64,000 nucleotides of DNA from Promerops cafer. Taxonomy: Eukaryota > Chordata > Aves > Passeriformes > Nectariniidae. Shown here one piece after another: positions 23,526-35,965 of the stretch (the first letter of the stretch is position 1; every line of letters begins with the position of its first letter). Below the pieces are notes generated by a model that made no database searches, was not told where the DNA came from, and saw nothing but the letters and a program-made list of their open reading frames with translations. The stretch is from assembly GCA_013398275.1 (NCBI GenBank), contig VZSE01002470.1:992001-1056000 (forward strand), in the 5' to 3' direction. The position numbers and the translations under genes are program-made.

Positions 23526-26500
23526 CCCCAGGGCTCCGGTGGTGAGATGTGATGGAGAAGGCACCCTCTGCTCACGTGGTGCTTGTTTTGCCCCGCGCGT
23601 GCTAAGGCGGCTGATGGCAGCGAGGGATTAGAGGGAAGGGACCCGCTCCTGGGTGTGGGTGCCACTCATCAGGGCCGGATTAAGTAATTCCATCTAATGG
23701 GCTCAGCACCGGGGCCTGCCGGGCCTTTCAGGACAGCAAGGAGGGGATCAGAGCGTTGCAAGCATTGCAGTAGGACAGACAAAGTTTAGTTCTCTGGGGA
23801 GAAATGTCAGATTCGTTCTGAATGCATCCAGCAGCCTCTAGGATGTCTCCTGTAGATGCAGTGCAGAGCAAGCCCTGAGTATTTCTTGGCCTGGGAATTG
23901 GTGCCAGCTCCCTCCCAGGACAGGAAGGAGCTGGGCCAGGTCCCACAGCACCAACATGTATCCGTCTCCTCCCAATCCCCTGGGGAGAGCAGTCAAACAG
24001 CTCCAAAAGGAAAGAGTTTATGGTATCAGAGCCCTGCAGAGGTGGCTAGAGATGGTTGTGCTGAGGATGTTGTTGGATGTCATTTTGCTTCCATGGCTGA
24101 TGACATCAGTGCCTAGAGATGCATCATCCCTGCTCAGTTGCAATGCCCTGTCTGGAATAAGGCTTCCATAGCTCTTCTCCCAGCTCTAAGAGAAACATAC
24201 CTGTGCACCACACTACGTCAGCAACTTCCAGTGGAATTGGGACAGCAGTGACCCTTTGCCCCAGCAGGGACCCTTCATGGTCAGCTGTGGCCTTCAGAGG
24301 TACAGGCACCAAGTGCCTTTCAGAATTTTGCAAACTTGCTGGACTTTCTTCCAAAACCAGAGCTAGACACTCTTTCAGGGCAAACATGTGAAAAAGCAAC
24401 CCACTGGCCAGTGTGACCAACACCCAGAAGGAAAATCAGAGCTGAAATGGGACTAGTAAACACTGATCTACTTTTCTGGACTTCTGACAAGTGCCAGGTA
24501 CAGGAGGTGCTGCTCCCAGCCAGCCCGGTGCTGCTCCAGCACCCATCCCAGCTACCAATGCCACGCTGGCTCCAGCACACACGGGAGCCGTGGTTGTTCC
24601 CGTGGCTCAGGGCCACAACACGCCCAGGAGGAGCCGTGCTCTGCCCACAGCTAATCCCCAGGCCCCTGCTCACGTGGCCCTGACCTTCAGGCCCCAGCGC
24701 ATTTGTAGAGGCATTACTGGAAGCAGGGAAATAAGCTGGTTAGGTCAGGCTTGGCTCAGCGCCACCCAGTTAAGCCCTGCTGCATACAAAGCAGCCCATG
24801 CCAGCCTCCTGACCACCAGACCAGACTGCTTTTGGACAGCTTTCCCCACTGTTCCCTCTCTCTGAAACACCACGATCCCACCACAGCCCGGCACTGAATG
24901 GCCTGGCTTTGAAACGCTGCCGGGAGCTCGGGCTTTCCAGCTTCCTGGCAGCTCCTAAAAGCTGAGACAGTTTTACTTTCATGGGTACCAAAAGGTCAGA
25001 GATGTCACTCCCATTTCAGCCTCCCAAATGTTGCCTGGGTTGACAAAAACCTGTGCCACTGCCCAGCTGGCACCAAGCAGGGATGTCTGACTGGCAGCTC
25101 CTGGGTCGGCGCTTTACCCTTAGGCTGATGCTGATGGGAGATGAAAACAAGAGAACTCTTCCTGCTGCCTTTCCAGGGTGGGTGTGAACAGCAGGATCCA
25201 GCTCTCCTGAAGAGCAGGATGAATCCAGGTGACAGGCAGGAAAGCTCCCCTTCCCCCAGCCCTTGCAGAACCAGGGCTCAGGGACCTGAGGCACAGCTCA
25301 CGGCACAGGGACCTGCCAGGCCTGAACCCATCTATCAGCAACAGCACAGAGAGGACCCACAGGGAGCACAGAGCAGGGCTCAGCACCCCTCACCAGCACA
25401 GCCTGCATTAGCAGTCTCAGCTGCACCTCTTTTAAGCTTAGTCCAGAACAGCACTCCAAGGGGATTACAGTAGTGGATTGTGGAGTGCAAGGCAATCCCC
25501 AGCTCCACAACAAAAGGGACCGGAAAGGCTGCCAGCGTGGCTCCAAGGACATTTTTACTTTAAAAGGCTGCATCTAGTCCCAAAAAACCTGTTCTCGTAT
25601 CATCAGTGTTCTGTGGGCCCAAGCCAACAGCAGGGCTCCAGCAAGACACAGACTTTTGCTGGGGTGCCCTTCTCTTGATGGGAAGGCAAGTACTTTGCCA
25701 CAGGCTGGTTCGTGGATGCAGCAGAGCTGGTGCTGATTCTCTGATGAGCTGGTGGTGATTTCCTGCTGATTCCTCTGCTCTGCAGGGCTTCAGCCCCACT
25801 GCTATGGCTGACATCCCTCTAACCTCAGCAAACATCCTGGCAAGCACAACAGCACCAGCAACAGATCCCCAGGGTGCCAGGGCAGATGCTCCAGACCCTC
25901 TGGCAGTGGAGGAGGTTGTTCCCAGGCACCTGCACCTCTCCACTTCTTTTCTCCACGTTTTCTCAAGGCAGAGTTTGCATAGTGGCTGTTTCCCCAGGGA
26001 AAGTTCTCTGTCCCCAAATTCCCAAGAGTGTCAGTTTACACTAATGTCAGATGAGCCCGGATTAGCTCTGCTGCTGAGCAGGGAGCTTTGCTCTGTGGCT
26101 GGTTTAGAACAACAAGAGGCAGCACGCCAGTGCCAGGGAGAGAGGCTCTGCTTGTTCAGGAAAACCACAGTACCTGGCTCCCCACGCTGAAAACAGGGCT
26201 TTGAGATCATCCTTTAAAACTCCTGCATCTGAGCGGGACAGGACAAGCATTTCTGGGAGCTGCTGGTGGGATTTCCCCACAAGCCCAACTTGCCCCTCTA
26301 GTGAGGGATCCCCACAGTCTGCCCAGAGAAGTGTTTTAGCCTGTGCCACAGAAAGACAAAGAGGTCAGAAACAGCCAGCACCTTGTGACACCCCAGGGAA
26401 GACCCATGGTCCAGCAGCCCCTCTCACGTGGGAGGAAATATCACTCCAAGGCAGTGAGCTGGGGCACCTCTGCTCCATCACGCTCCACACAGCAGCAGGC

Positions 26501-29500
26501 ACAGTGGGATGATCCTGGCTCTCCCTGACAAGTATTTCAGAAAGCTGGTAGCCAATGTCCCTGCCAGCTCTTTGAAAGCACCCCTGTGCCTGCTCTGATC
26601 ACAAGATCCCTCTGAGGGACCCTGCCTGCTCCGACAGTGCAGCCCCAGCCGTCCCCCCCTTACCAGCCAGGGCTCCAGGGCTGCTCCACTGTTAGCAAGA
26701 GGGGCTGCAGGAGCCAAGGCCCCTGAGCAGAACAAGTCTCACCAACAGTCACAGAATGCCAAAGGCTGTTTGGTGGCACTGGCCCCGGGAGCAAATCCAA
26801 AAACCAGATGGCAACCAGGAACCACAATGTTTCAGTGTCCTTGACCTTCTTGGGGAGAAGGGTTTGCATGTGCTGCCTGCAACAAGCCTTGCTTAGAGGG
26901 GCAGGGGTGAGAGCTACAGAGGCACAGCAATAAAGTCCCAAAGACTCAGGAGTGGGGACATTAGTGATAAAAAGCCCATTTTTGGGCAAAAGTAACACAC
27001 ACCCAGAAAATAACAGCTCTGCATCATGAAACAGCAAACATCTCTAAGTCCTCTCATCTGTCTGACACAGCACAGTCCAGAGTGGGAGAGCTGGTCCAGG
27101 GCTAGTCCCAAAACCTCCACAGAAGCCCTCTAAAGTGACTTTATCCTGCCTCTTGCCTTCCTCTTCTTCAACCCTTTAAGGTGCCACAGGTGGTGACACA
27201 TGGGGACTCTAAGTAGAGACACTGCTCTGGGCTTTTGTAGCTTTTAAAGTGAGTAACATGCTGTAGCATCCCAGCCCTCAGAAGCCAAACTCATTACAGT
27301 GGGGCTGCTCTAGCTCCTTGAATGAGATCACAGCTTTATTTCTTACTTCTCCATCCCAAGCACCTAGACAGCACCAGTAAACCAGCTCCAACACATAACA
27401 TAACCCACTCCCTGCCTCCAAACAGGCTGACATTCTGGTCCTGGGAGGGCTCAGATGGGCTCATGCATGACAAGTGGCACAAGGGTTTGATCCATGGGTG
27501 AGGGTGCTGGGCAGGACACAGAGGAGTGTGCTGCCATCCCCTCCAGGACAAGGGCAGAGGTTATCCAGCACTGGCTAATGCTGCCTGCAGCACTGGGGTT
27601 GCAAGGGAGTCATGGAGAGGGCTCAGACTGAAGGGAGGTGCACAATGAGCTCATGGAGAGACCAAGAACAACAATGCATGGGAAATGCTGCAGCTGCTGG
27701 CTCTGGGATGGCTCAGCAGTCCTCAAATAAAAATGGATTAAAGTAATTAAAGGCTTCGCTGGTTCACTCTGCTCCTGGGGGACTTAAGTGGCATCTGCTG
27801 CCTCCTCCTGAACCCTGCATTAACAGGGATGCTTCATGTCTTCCTTCGCTGCCTCCTCCATTTGCAGCCCATGGTGGTATTTGCAGCCTGGCAGGTGGCA
27901 TCTCATCCCAGACAACAGCCAAACTTCCTCCCTTTCAGCCCCTTCCTTTGGGGTGTCCTCTGCACAGGACCCAGCTGGCACACGCTGCCCGCAGGGATCA
28001 GACCCCGCTCTGCTCTGACCATTTGCTACCAGCAGTGCCTGGGGCTGCTGGGGCATTTCTGCCCTTGCTTTTCACAAACTCCATTTTTCCAAGGTAAGGA
28101 CGACTCCAAGTGATCCTGAGCAGGTAAAGAGCCCAACAAGGTGGGCAAAGAGCAAATTTCTGATGGCAGCCCTATCCTTGGCCCCTAACATATGGTCCCT
28201 AGTTGTGAAATGGAGTGATGATGCCACTGCAGCCTGGCAGCTCTAGGACAGCATGACACTGTGCCAGAAATAAACACTGTCCCTATTAATCATGTGGCAT
28301 AAGCCTCACTTTTTGCAAAACAACATTCTTCAAGGCACTTTAGAGTGTCTTAATGGTCTCTCTGCAGCATGACAACAATTCACTCCAAAGCTGCTGGAGC
28401 CCTTTTGTGCCAGTGACTGATGTTCTTCCTGGGCAATCAGCAGCATCCCCAGAAACAGTGGAGCAGACTTTCATATCAGCAATGGTATCACATCTCCAGC
28501 ACAGGCCAAGAAAAAGCTCCTGAGACATGTAAAAAATGGTTTATCCATTGTAGCAGCAACTTAACTGCTGCTGACAACACTGAGGTGGGCGATACAGGCA
28601 TTTCCAACAGTGAACAGGGCTGCAGTTTGGCTTTGCCCTGGTATGCAGAGGTGGTGTGTGCTGTGCACTTTGCAAGGCACCAGATTAAAAAGCACTGAAC
28701 TGCAAGCGAGGATTTCCTTAGGGACCAAGGCAGAACAGCAGGCCCATCGGTGTGTGCACTGCCCTGCTTTGTGCAAAGAGCCTCTTCGTGCCCTTCTCAG
28801 TGGGATGTCAGGCTTCACAGTCAGCTTGAATGCTGACAAATGAGCCTTGTGCACCGGCTGCTGTGGGGCTGAGCCCTGCCACTGATTGCTCTCATTAATC
28901 TGCAGGAAATTTTCTGCTGAGGTCTGGTGTGTGCATTCCACCTCCCCAGCCGTGTGCCGGGAGCAGCCAGGGAGCAGCGTTTGCTCAGCCATGGTGGGAA
29001 GTTGCACAGGCTCCCTGCCCCAGGGCTGGCAGCTCCAGCAAGCCTCCACCCCCATGCCACTGCCCCCCTGCTTTAGTTGGTTTTTTTTTTTCCTTTTTTG
29101 TTGACAGTCAGTGAAATGGGACTCGATTTGCCAGCTTTCACACCACAGGAGGGCTGTGCTTGCCTTCTGGGGCCACAGGGATTTGGGAGGGGGAATGACA
29201 TTGGTGAAAAAGACAGACAGGGGTCAGCACAGCACTCATCTGTGTCAAATTGTGTGTTCTTTATGAATAAAATAACACCAAGCACTATTTGAAGCATTTA
29301 CAATTTTCTACTCGACTAGGTAGCAAAGTGGCCACCTGGCTGGTGCTCCCAGACTCTGGCACAGGAGCTGAGGAGTGTCAGCCTGACCCCATAGGCAGAC
29401 CAAGAGCCCAATCCCCTTCTGTAAGCCTAAATTTACGAATTCCTGTGGTCAAAACATCCTTGGGGCTGCTGGCTGCTCTCGTGAGAGTGGCCACATGCAT

Positions 29501-32500
29501 CTGCCCTCAGCTCACTTCAACCCAGGAAAGGCTGCACACTTGTAGAGGTCAAAAGACCAGTAATGAAATTTTACACCAATAACTTGATATTTCTGAGAGT
29601 CTTTTGCAATATGATAGTGAAATCAGCTATGGTTGTGGCCAGAGACCAGGAGTAATACAAGCTCAGCTTCATTTGAAAACCCAGCTCCCTCTGGGCATGG
29701 AGGGCTGGACACGGGCACAGGACAGGGAGTGATGGGGCTGGGCTGAGGCACCCACTGCATGCTGTGGTGGCTCCAAGACCCCTTCCCATGACAAGGGCAG
29801 CAGATTTTATAGCTGCTGGCCCAGGAATGCTGGGATGTGCCTGGACGCCGACTCCTGGGTGCCTGCCCGTCCCGATTGCGAAACCTGCCAATGGCAGTGT
29901 CCCATAATGAGCTGGGAGCACTGGAATGTGCACAGTCAAGCTCCCTGCCAAGGAGTAACCCTCCCAAACCCTGCTGCTCTGCCTCTACAAGAGACAGGAA
30001 CACGCAGTTTCTCACAACAATCCTGAGAGCAGCTTCATCGTGACCACCACCACGAAGGCAGAGCCCAGTCTGCAAGCTCCAGAGGGAGCAAGCAGGATGT
30101 TATACTGCCTTTCCTAGCCCTCAAGAAATTTTGGAAATTCATCCAAACTGCAGCGCTTCCTTTGGCCAGTGCCTTCAGGGAATTAGCAGCAGTATGAGGC
30201 ATTGGGTCGTGCTGCTGATTTTGTCTGTTTCTCCTTACCAAGAACATGGTGTCATCCCAGCAAACATGTGCCCCAGCTCGCTGAATCAAATAAGCCTCAA
30301 CACCTCACATGGCAGGACTTTGCAGCAAAACAATAGAGCTGACAGATTTTTGTGCATTGACATCACAGATGGGAAAAAGTCTTACTAATCCTCCAAAGTT
30401 CCTTCCAGTGGATGATTTCACTGATGTCTCTGGATCAGTCCCAGCTGCTGGAAATAAGCACAGATAGACCAAAATTCAGCAATAACACAGGAGATTTGGG
30501 CAACAGCTCAGATGGCATCTCAGAGTCCAGGGACATACACGTGATGTTTTCATACAGAGCACTGGGAACAGCAAAAGGTATTTGGGGGTAATCAAAAGTA
30601 ATGGTAGAGAACAGTTTAGTTAACCTCTAAATCACATTTTTTGGCTCCATCACACACAGAAATGCTGACTTTGATCTCCCAGCCATCAATGAACCTTGTT
30701 CCAGGTCATGACAATTCCTTTCAAAGTCTCTGGGTTCACCAATAAGACTATTTTAATCAATGGATGTGGTCATTCATTGAACACTGATGTCAGGAGCTGC
30801 TACAGCACCTTAGGGACAAAGTACCTTTCTCTGAGTGCATCTACTCCCAAACAGGTTGAGCAACATCTAACCCTGCTAATGGTGTCTCCCTCCCAAACCA
30901 GACCTGTGGGAGACTCACATCAGCCCGAGTGGCATTTTTCCCACTTTTATACCTCTTTACCACCCTGATCTGATTGCAGCAATTTCTTACCTAATTCATT
31001 AGCACAGACTTTGGCTACAGTGCAATACAGATGCTCTGATACTGCACCTTAATGGCACCTGTATTGATCTGAACCTGCCTGAAGCCATTCTCAGCACCCT
31101 TTCCGTGGCTCACACTCTGACCATGCTGATGGCTCTTTTCCCTGCTTTAGTCAGAGCACAAACAGAGTCCAAAATTACTGTCAGTTGTGCTACAAGTAAA
31201 CATTACAGCACCCACACGTGGGACAAATAACACTGATTAATGGTTTGTACAAGGTGGCTGGCTTTAAGCTCCAGTGGGAGCATTGCACTCCCCCAGTGGG
31301 GAGCCAGGGAGGAGGGGAGTGGTTAGAGATGGTGGTTCAAAGCAGCCCATTTCTGTGATACTGCCTCCAGACATTTGCTGCAGGAGCTCCTTGCTGTGCA
31401 CCCGAGTCAAGGCTAGGAACAGTCCTGCCAGGACAGATTGATGCCCAGGACGTTTGGGAGTAACACAGAACAGTGCATGTAAAGCATGGAACTACTTACT
31501 ATTTATACCTTGTGTTGCTTTGTGGGATTTAACCCACTTAATCACCAGGCTAATTCCAGCTGAAGCAGTGGGTGTCCTCACCAACATGGTCAAAGCAGGA
31601 TGGGGATCCCAGGCAGGAGGAGCTCACCTGCAGGTTGGAAGTGGCACCTGCTCCCATCAGCGATGTCTCCAGGACTGTCCTGCTCAGCTGCAGAGGGGCA
31701 CAGGGTTACTATGTGATACTAGATTTTATTACTACTTCTTACTCCTGGCAAGATGCAGTCCCACTGCACACAGAAGTGGTTTTCACATGGAAATAGAAGG
31801 GTTTGGGAAATGACAGGCATTTTCTGCCCATTTACTGCAACACAAACTCCCCATCTGAGCCCTCACTGTGACAAATTAAGCCCTCTGACCAGAACACCTG
31901 TCCCTCAGCTGGCTGGGGACAGAGTGCCAAAATGTGCTTTGTCCCACAGGGAGCAGGCAAAAGTCTCCATCACCTGGGCAATCATTAACTGCTCCACTGA
32001 GCTGGGGAGCTGCAAGGAGAAGCTGTCCTGCTCTGCAAATACACTGATGGCTCAAGTGGAGATTAGCAGGAGTGTGTTACCAACCAACCTGTGCCAAGAG
32101 GTGACACGGTACCAGGGACCCAGCATGGTCTGACCAGCCTACACATCCCCTGCCTTTGGCTTTGCCACCACCAAGGTCACCGCCACAGCGCAACCAGCAT
32201 GACTTCTGAGGTTGTACTGGGATTGCACAAAGTTTGTGCTGGGAGCTGGTGCCACAGGGTGGGAGGGAGGCCAGTCCCTACCACCACAAGCAGCACCTCA
32301 GCCCACATCAAGCATTAACTCAGCAGAGCAAATGTTTTACCAGCCCCCAGGGCCTCCCTGCAGCAGGAGGTGAAACACCATCTGCCTTTGAGTCCAGCCC
32401 TAGGTGACTTCAGCAGAGTAAAGTTTTGCCTGCAGATTGGGAGCCTGACACGACTGGCAGTGATGCTGCTGTCCCAACCCCATGCTGGGAGTGGAGATTC

Positions 32501-34357
32501 AATAAAGATCCAGGCAGAGCTGTCTGCTCTGTCACTCACAGCTGCACCCAGGCTCCTCGGTGGGCACACAGCGTTATCCCACTGTCACTGCACTCATGTC
32601 AGCGGGCAGCACTGCACATCCAGGGAGGGCCAGGGCTGGTGCTGGGAACTCGCTTGACACATCTGGGGATTTTTAATACACAGGAGACATGTCCATACAA
32701 GAAAGCTCCTGGTGCCACAGCAACTGGCTAAAGAGATGACAGCCAGCAGCCAACATCACTAACACAGTAACTCAGCAGCTAAAAGTCTGTCTAGTGTACA
32801 GCCCTAGTAACAAGAACCCAGCTGTGGGCTCCTCCAGAACCATTTTCCTGTTCCCAGCACTCATTAATAACCATACAGCCACCCACCAGTGACACTCCAG
32901 GTGCAGCATTATTTTCTCTTTACATCCACATTGAATGAGAAAACCACGTCATTCCCCCATCACAGCAGTGCCCAAGTCCCAAGGGATGAGCCCTCTGTGC
33001 CACACATGTCAGAGCTATCCCAGAGCTGTCCCAGAGCTGTCCCAGAGCTATCCCAGAGCCATGCCAGAACTGCCTGGGTCTTCTGCCAGCTGCTGACTCA
33101 GGGACACCCCTCCTCTGGGGTGATACCTCCAAAGAGGACCCCCCTGCAAACCCCTGCAGCATTCCCAGCAACACGGGGCCATACCGTGTACAGGAGATGC
33201 AATGGGTGATGCTGCAATGAGCTCCCCATGTCACCTTCTCCTAGGACATGAAGCCACTTCCTAAGACACACAGAGCAGCTGGTGAATGACGAAACTCCTG
33301 GGCTGCAGGAGCCACTCCAGATAAATCTCACCCAGCAATCAACCACCCTCACAAAGTGACCTTCAGGGAGCTACAGGGGCAACACAAAGGCTTTTTGTTT
33401 ATCTTAAAGACGCAGGAGCACAGGGGGAGGTTGCTTACTAATTTAGATAGCAAAGAGAACTCTTCTGCAAGGAGCTCCCAGAAAAAGAGCTTTACCATGA
33501 AAATCCCTTGGTTCAGGACAGTACCCCACAAAGCCTCTTCCTCCTCCTCTCTGCAGGAGAGGAGCCCAGATATGCAGCTGGTCAGGCACCAGGGTGCATC
33601 AGAAATATATCCAGAAAATTTATCTGGCCTTTTTCTGATTTTACTCAGTCAAAAGCAGGTGTTGATGGATCACAGCCCTTTTCCATTTCCACATCCACCA
33701 GCCATAACCACACTTCCTTGGGAGCTCAAAACAGGTTTAGATCAATGTTCTTTCCCCCCTTTACATATCCAGTGAACTCACAGACCTGAAACTTGTTCAA
33801 AGGTGACCAAAGGGGAATAGCACGGATGTGTATCCATTTCCTTTTCCATTCAAATTGAGCCAAATGGTATTTTTGGAGTGTGCAATGAGCAGCCAGGCCA
33901 CAGGACAACCTGTGATGTGAGGGGAGTCTGCTGGGCCACAAAACTCTTGTGGGGCACACATGGGCTGTGAGGTCACAGCTTGAGCAGAAAAACTGCACAA
34001 CCTCCCCACTTAAAGGCCTCTCCTTTTCCACAGGCTTGGTTTAGGTGCAAAAGCGGTGTGGGGTCTTCCAAACCCTGCCTGTGAGTAACTCACAGCTGGA
34101 CGGGTCAGGCTGACTGCACTCACAAGCACACAGACACACACCACACACAGTGGAATAAGGACCAGCCTGCCTCTCCTCTCCTGCATCTGAGGCCCCATGT
34201 CAATTAAACTGAACAGCTCCTGGTCAGGAGGTTAAAAATAATAATTTTTTTTAGTGTCTAGCAGCAAAGGACTGGCAACTTCTCCTGTGTTTCATCTCCT
34301 GTGATAGAGCAATACCCGTACAGCCTTTTCTCATTTCTCTCTTGTCTTTTCTTCCAG
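23526..34357. other. Large putative intron or intergenic spacer
   Basis: If the exon at 23486 is joined to 34358, this is a single intron of 10.8 kb. Only short chance ORFs, the 11-bp repeat at 33.0 kb and polypyrimidine tracts were seen; no CR1 was noticed. Confidence 0.5.
33010..33074. repeat. 11-bp tandem repeat (cagagctgtcc type), about 6 copies
   Basis: Consecutive units cagagctatcc, cagagctgtcc, cagagctgtcc, cagagctatcc, cagagccatgc and cagaactgcc. The period of 11 is not a multiple of 3, so it is unlikely to be coding. Confidence 0.92.
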
Positions 34358-34421
34358 AAAGAATATTCCCTTCAGTCCAAGGGTCCGAGTGGAAGCAAGA
34401 AGCCAGGGAGTGGCAGTTCAG
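34358..34421 (+). CDS. Candidate internal coding exon upstream of FAM107A
   Basis: A very strong acceptor (a pyrimidine tract of about 27 bases ending cttccag at 34357) and a consensus donor (ttcag then gtgagt at 34422) flank 64 nt. These are open in phase 0 in, phase 1 out: KEYSLQSKGPSGSKKPGSGSS. Spliced from 23509 and on to 44012 it would give a FAM107A product of 175 aa. The peptide is Ser/Gly/Lys-rich and unstructured. I do not recognise it from memory. Confidence 0.45.
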
Positions 34422-34947
34422 GTGAGTGCCAGCAGCCCATGCTCACCTGAGGGTGAGCTTTGCCTCCAAGAGCTTTGGAGGCAAACTGGGAGGGACTGGG
34501 GCTTCGGCTCACACCTGCTGCTGCTGAGCCCTTGGCTGGGAAACGTGGCTGGGATGGGGGAAAATGCTGGGATGTGGAGAGGTGCAAACTGTGGAAAGGT
34601 GAAAGTAAGTAAAAGAGCACCCCTATGTCCATGAGAACCTGGCTTTTTTCTCCAGTCCTTCACAGGGCCAAGAGTGTCAGGCCAGGACGTGGCCTGGACC
34701 GTGCACCCTTGGGTGCTGCAGAGTGTGAAGGTGATTGGGCACCCCAGTGGTGCCCCCCAGCTTTCCCTATCCCCTTCCTCTGTGTGGAAATGGTTTTGCT
34801 CCATCCCTGACCCTTCTGGGACTGGGACAATGAGCACCTGCAGGCTGGCACTGGGCAACCTGGGCAGAACTGAACCACAGAACCTACAGAAGAGCCAGAA
34901 GGAGTTGCTGGAGTAGTTTAACCCCTTCTTCTCCCCCACCTTTGCAG

Positions 34948-35037
34948 CCTTTGGTTTCCCAGGCTGTGGCAATTCAGGGACAGCCAACACGGCACCTTCC
35001 AGCCACAGTGATGATGGGGACAAGAAGCCCAGTTCAG
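34948..35037 (+). CDS. Candidate alternative (cassette) exon upstream of FAM107A
   Basis: A strong acceptor (ttctcccccacctttgcag) ends at 34947. The phase that continues from 34421 is open and reads AFGFPGCGNSGTANTAPSSH, then DDGDKKPSS. It would be symmetric (phase 1 in and out, 90 nt) only with a non-canonical GC donor (ttcag then gcaggg at 35038). Without that donor the frame stays open to a TGA ending at 35336, so it could be a terminal exon of a short separate product (158 aa from 23486). Its 3' end resembles the end of the previous exon. Weakest of the three exon candidates. Confidence 0.25.
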
Positions 35038-35559
35038 GCAGGGGCTGCATCCCAGCAGCAGAAGACTTGGGGCAGCAATGCTGTGGTGTCACACAAGCTC
35101 TGATGCCACCAGGACACCCGTGGCCCCGTGCAGGGGCTGCTTCTCCCTCTCGCAGCCCGTACCCCTGGGGTGCAGCAGCTGCTCCCCCTGGGCCGTGCAG
35201 CAGCTGGTGGATGACAGGGTGTTGCAACATGCCAGGGAATAATCACGATAGCTCGAGCGGTTGCCCTGGTGCCGGCTTGGCTGTTGCAGTGGTTGCTAAA
35301 GAGAGTGGGCGTGCGGCTTCCTCTGGGCCGATCTGATTTCTCCAGGAGCGTGGTTAAGGCACGTTGAGCAGAAATCGTCCTCCGTGGAGCAGGGACACGA
35401 CCTCTCCACCAGCAGCAGTGGCTGTGCCGAGCAGGCAGCCCGGGTGCCTGGGCACGCACAGAGCTACTTGCTCTGGGGAGAAAAAGCCATCAGCTTGTTC
35501 GTCCATCCTGGGAAAACATCATCAGGCAACAAAGAGCAAAGGGAAGAAGTTTCCAGGGC

Positions 35560-35965
35560 GGCAGAGGGACCAGCACTGAAGAGCGAGCAAGGCCACCGCC
35601 GGCTGGCAGCTGAGCTGCGGCGCTGAGCGAGGTCCGTGAGGGGTGGCAGGAGCAGCAGGGAGGCAGCGCCGGTGCAGCAGCCACCTCCACGTGACCTTCC
35701 GTCCCTGCTGCCACCGCGGGGACCCGGCGGGAGCCGGGCAGCGCCGTCGGACCGGCCGAAAGCCACAGAGGCGCGAGGGCCGCCAGGCAGCAGCGGCAGC
35801 CTCAGCCCCCACGGCCCCATGTCGTGGGGCACAGGGCAGCACCTGCCCCCCGGGCTCCCCAGGGCCTCGCTGCGGAAATCAGGTAAGCCCGGGGCCCCCG
35901 GGCTGCCCCGGGGGATCCCCGCTGCTCTGGTGCTCCCTTCCGCGGGGACGGGCTGCTTCGTCCCG
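35560..35965 (+). promoter_or_regulatory. CpG island, candidate proximal FAM107A promoter
   Basis: The strongest CpG-dense block between FAM3D and FAM107A (repeated CCGCC, GGCGG, CCGGCGG and GACCGGCCG). It ends at the consensus donor at 35883 in the phase needed by FAM107A. A less dense GC-rich lead-in starts near 35100. Promoter role inferred from composition plus the donor. Confidence 0.5.
35819..35882 (+). CDS. Candidate alternative first coding exon of FAM107A in a CpG island
   Basis: An ATG at 35819 opens MSWGTGQHLPPGLPRASLRKS and reaches a consensus donor (tcag then gtaagc at 35883) in phase 1, exactly the phase accepted by the FAM107A exon at 44012. It lies in a dense CpG island. The predicted isoform is 167 aa. 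The frame is also open upstream of the ATG to about 35636, so the exon may simply be an untranslated first exon for the core isoform. The donor and island are seen; translation from this ATG is inferred. Confidence 0.4.

Noticed and set aside
34418..35230. 270-codon minus-strand open frame
   Set aside because: It overlaps the + strand exon candidates and their CpG-rich surroundings. The product is low-complexity (Pro, Gly, Ser, Leu) without a recognisable motif; stop-poor composition explains it.
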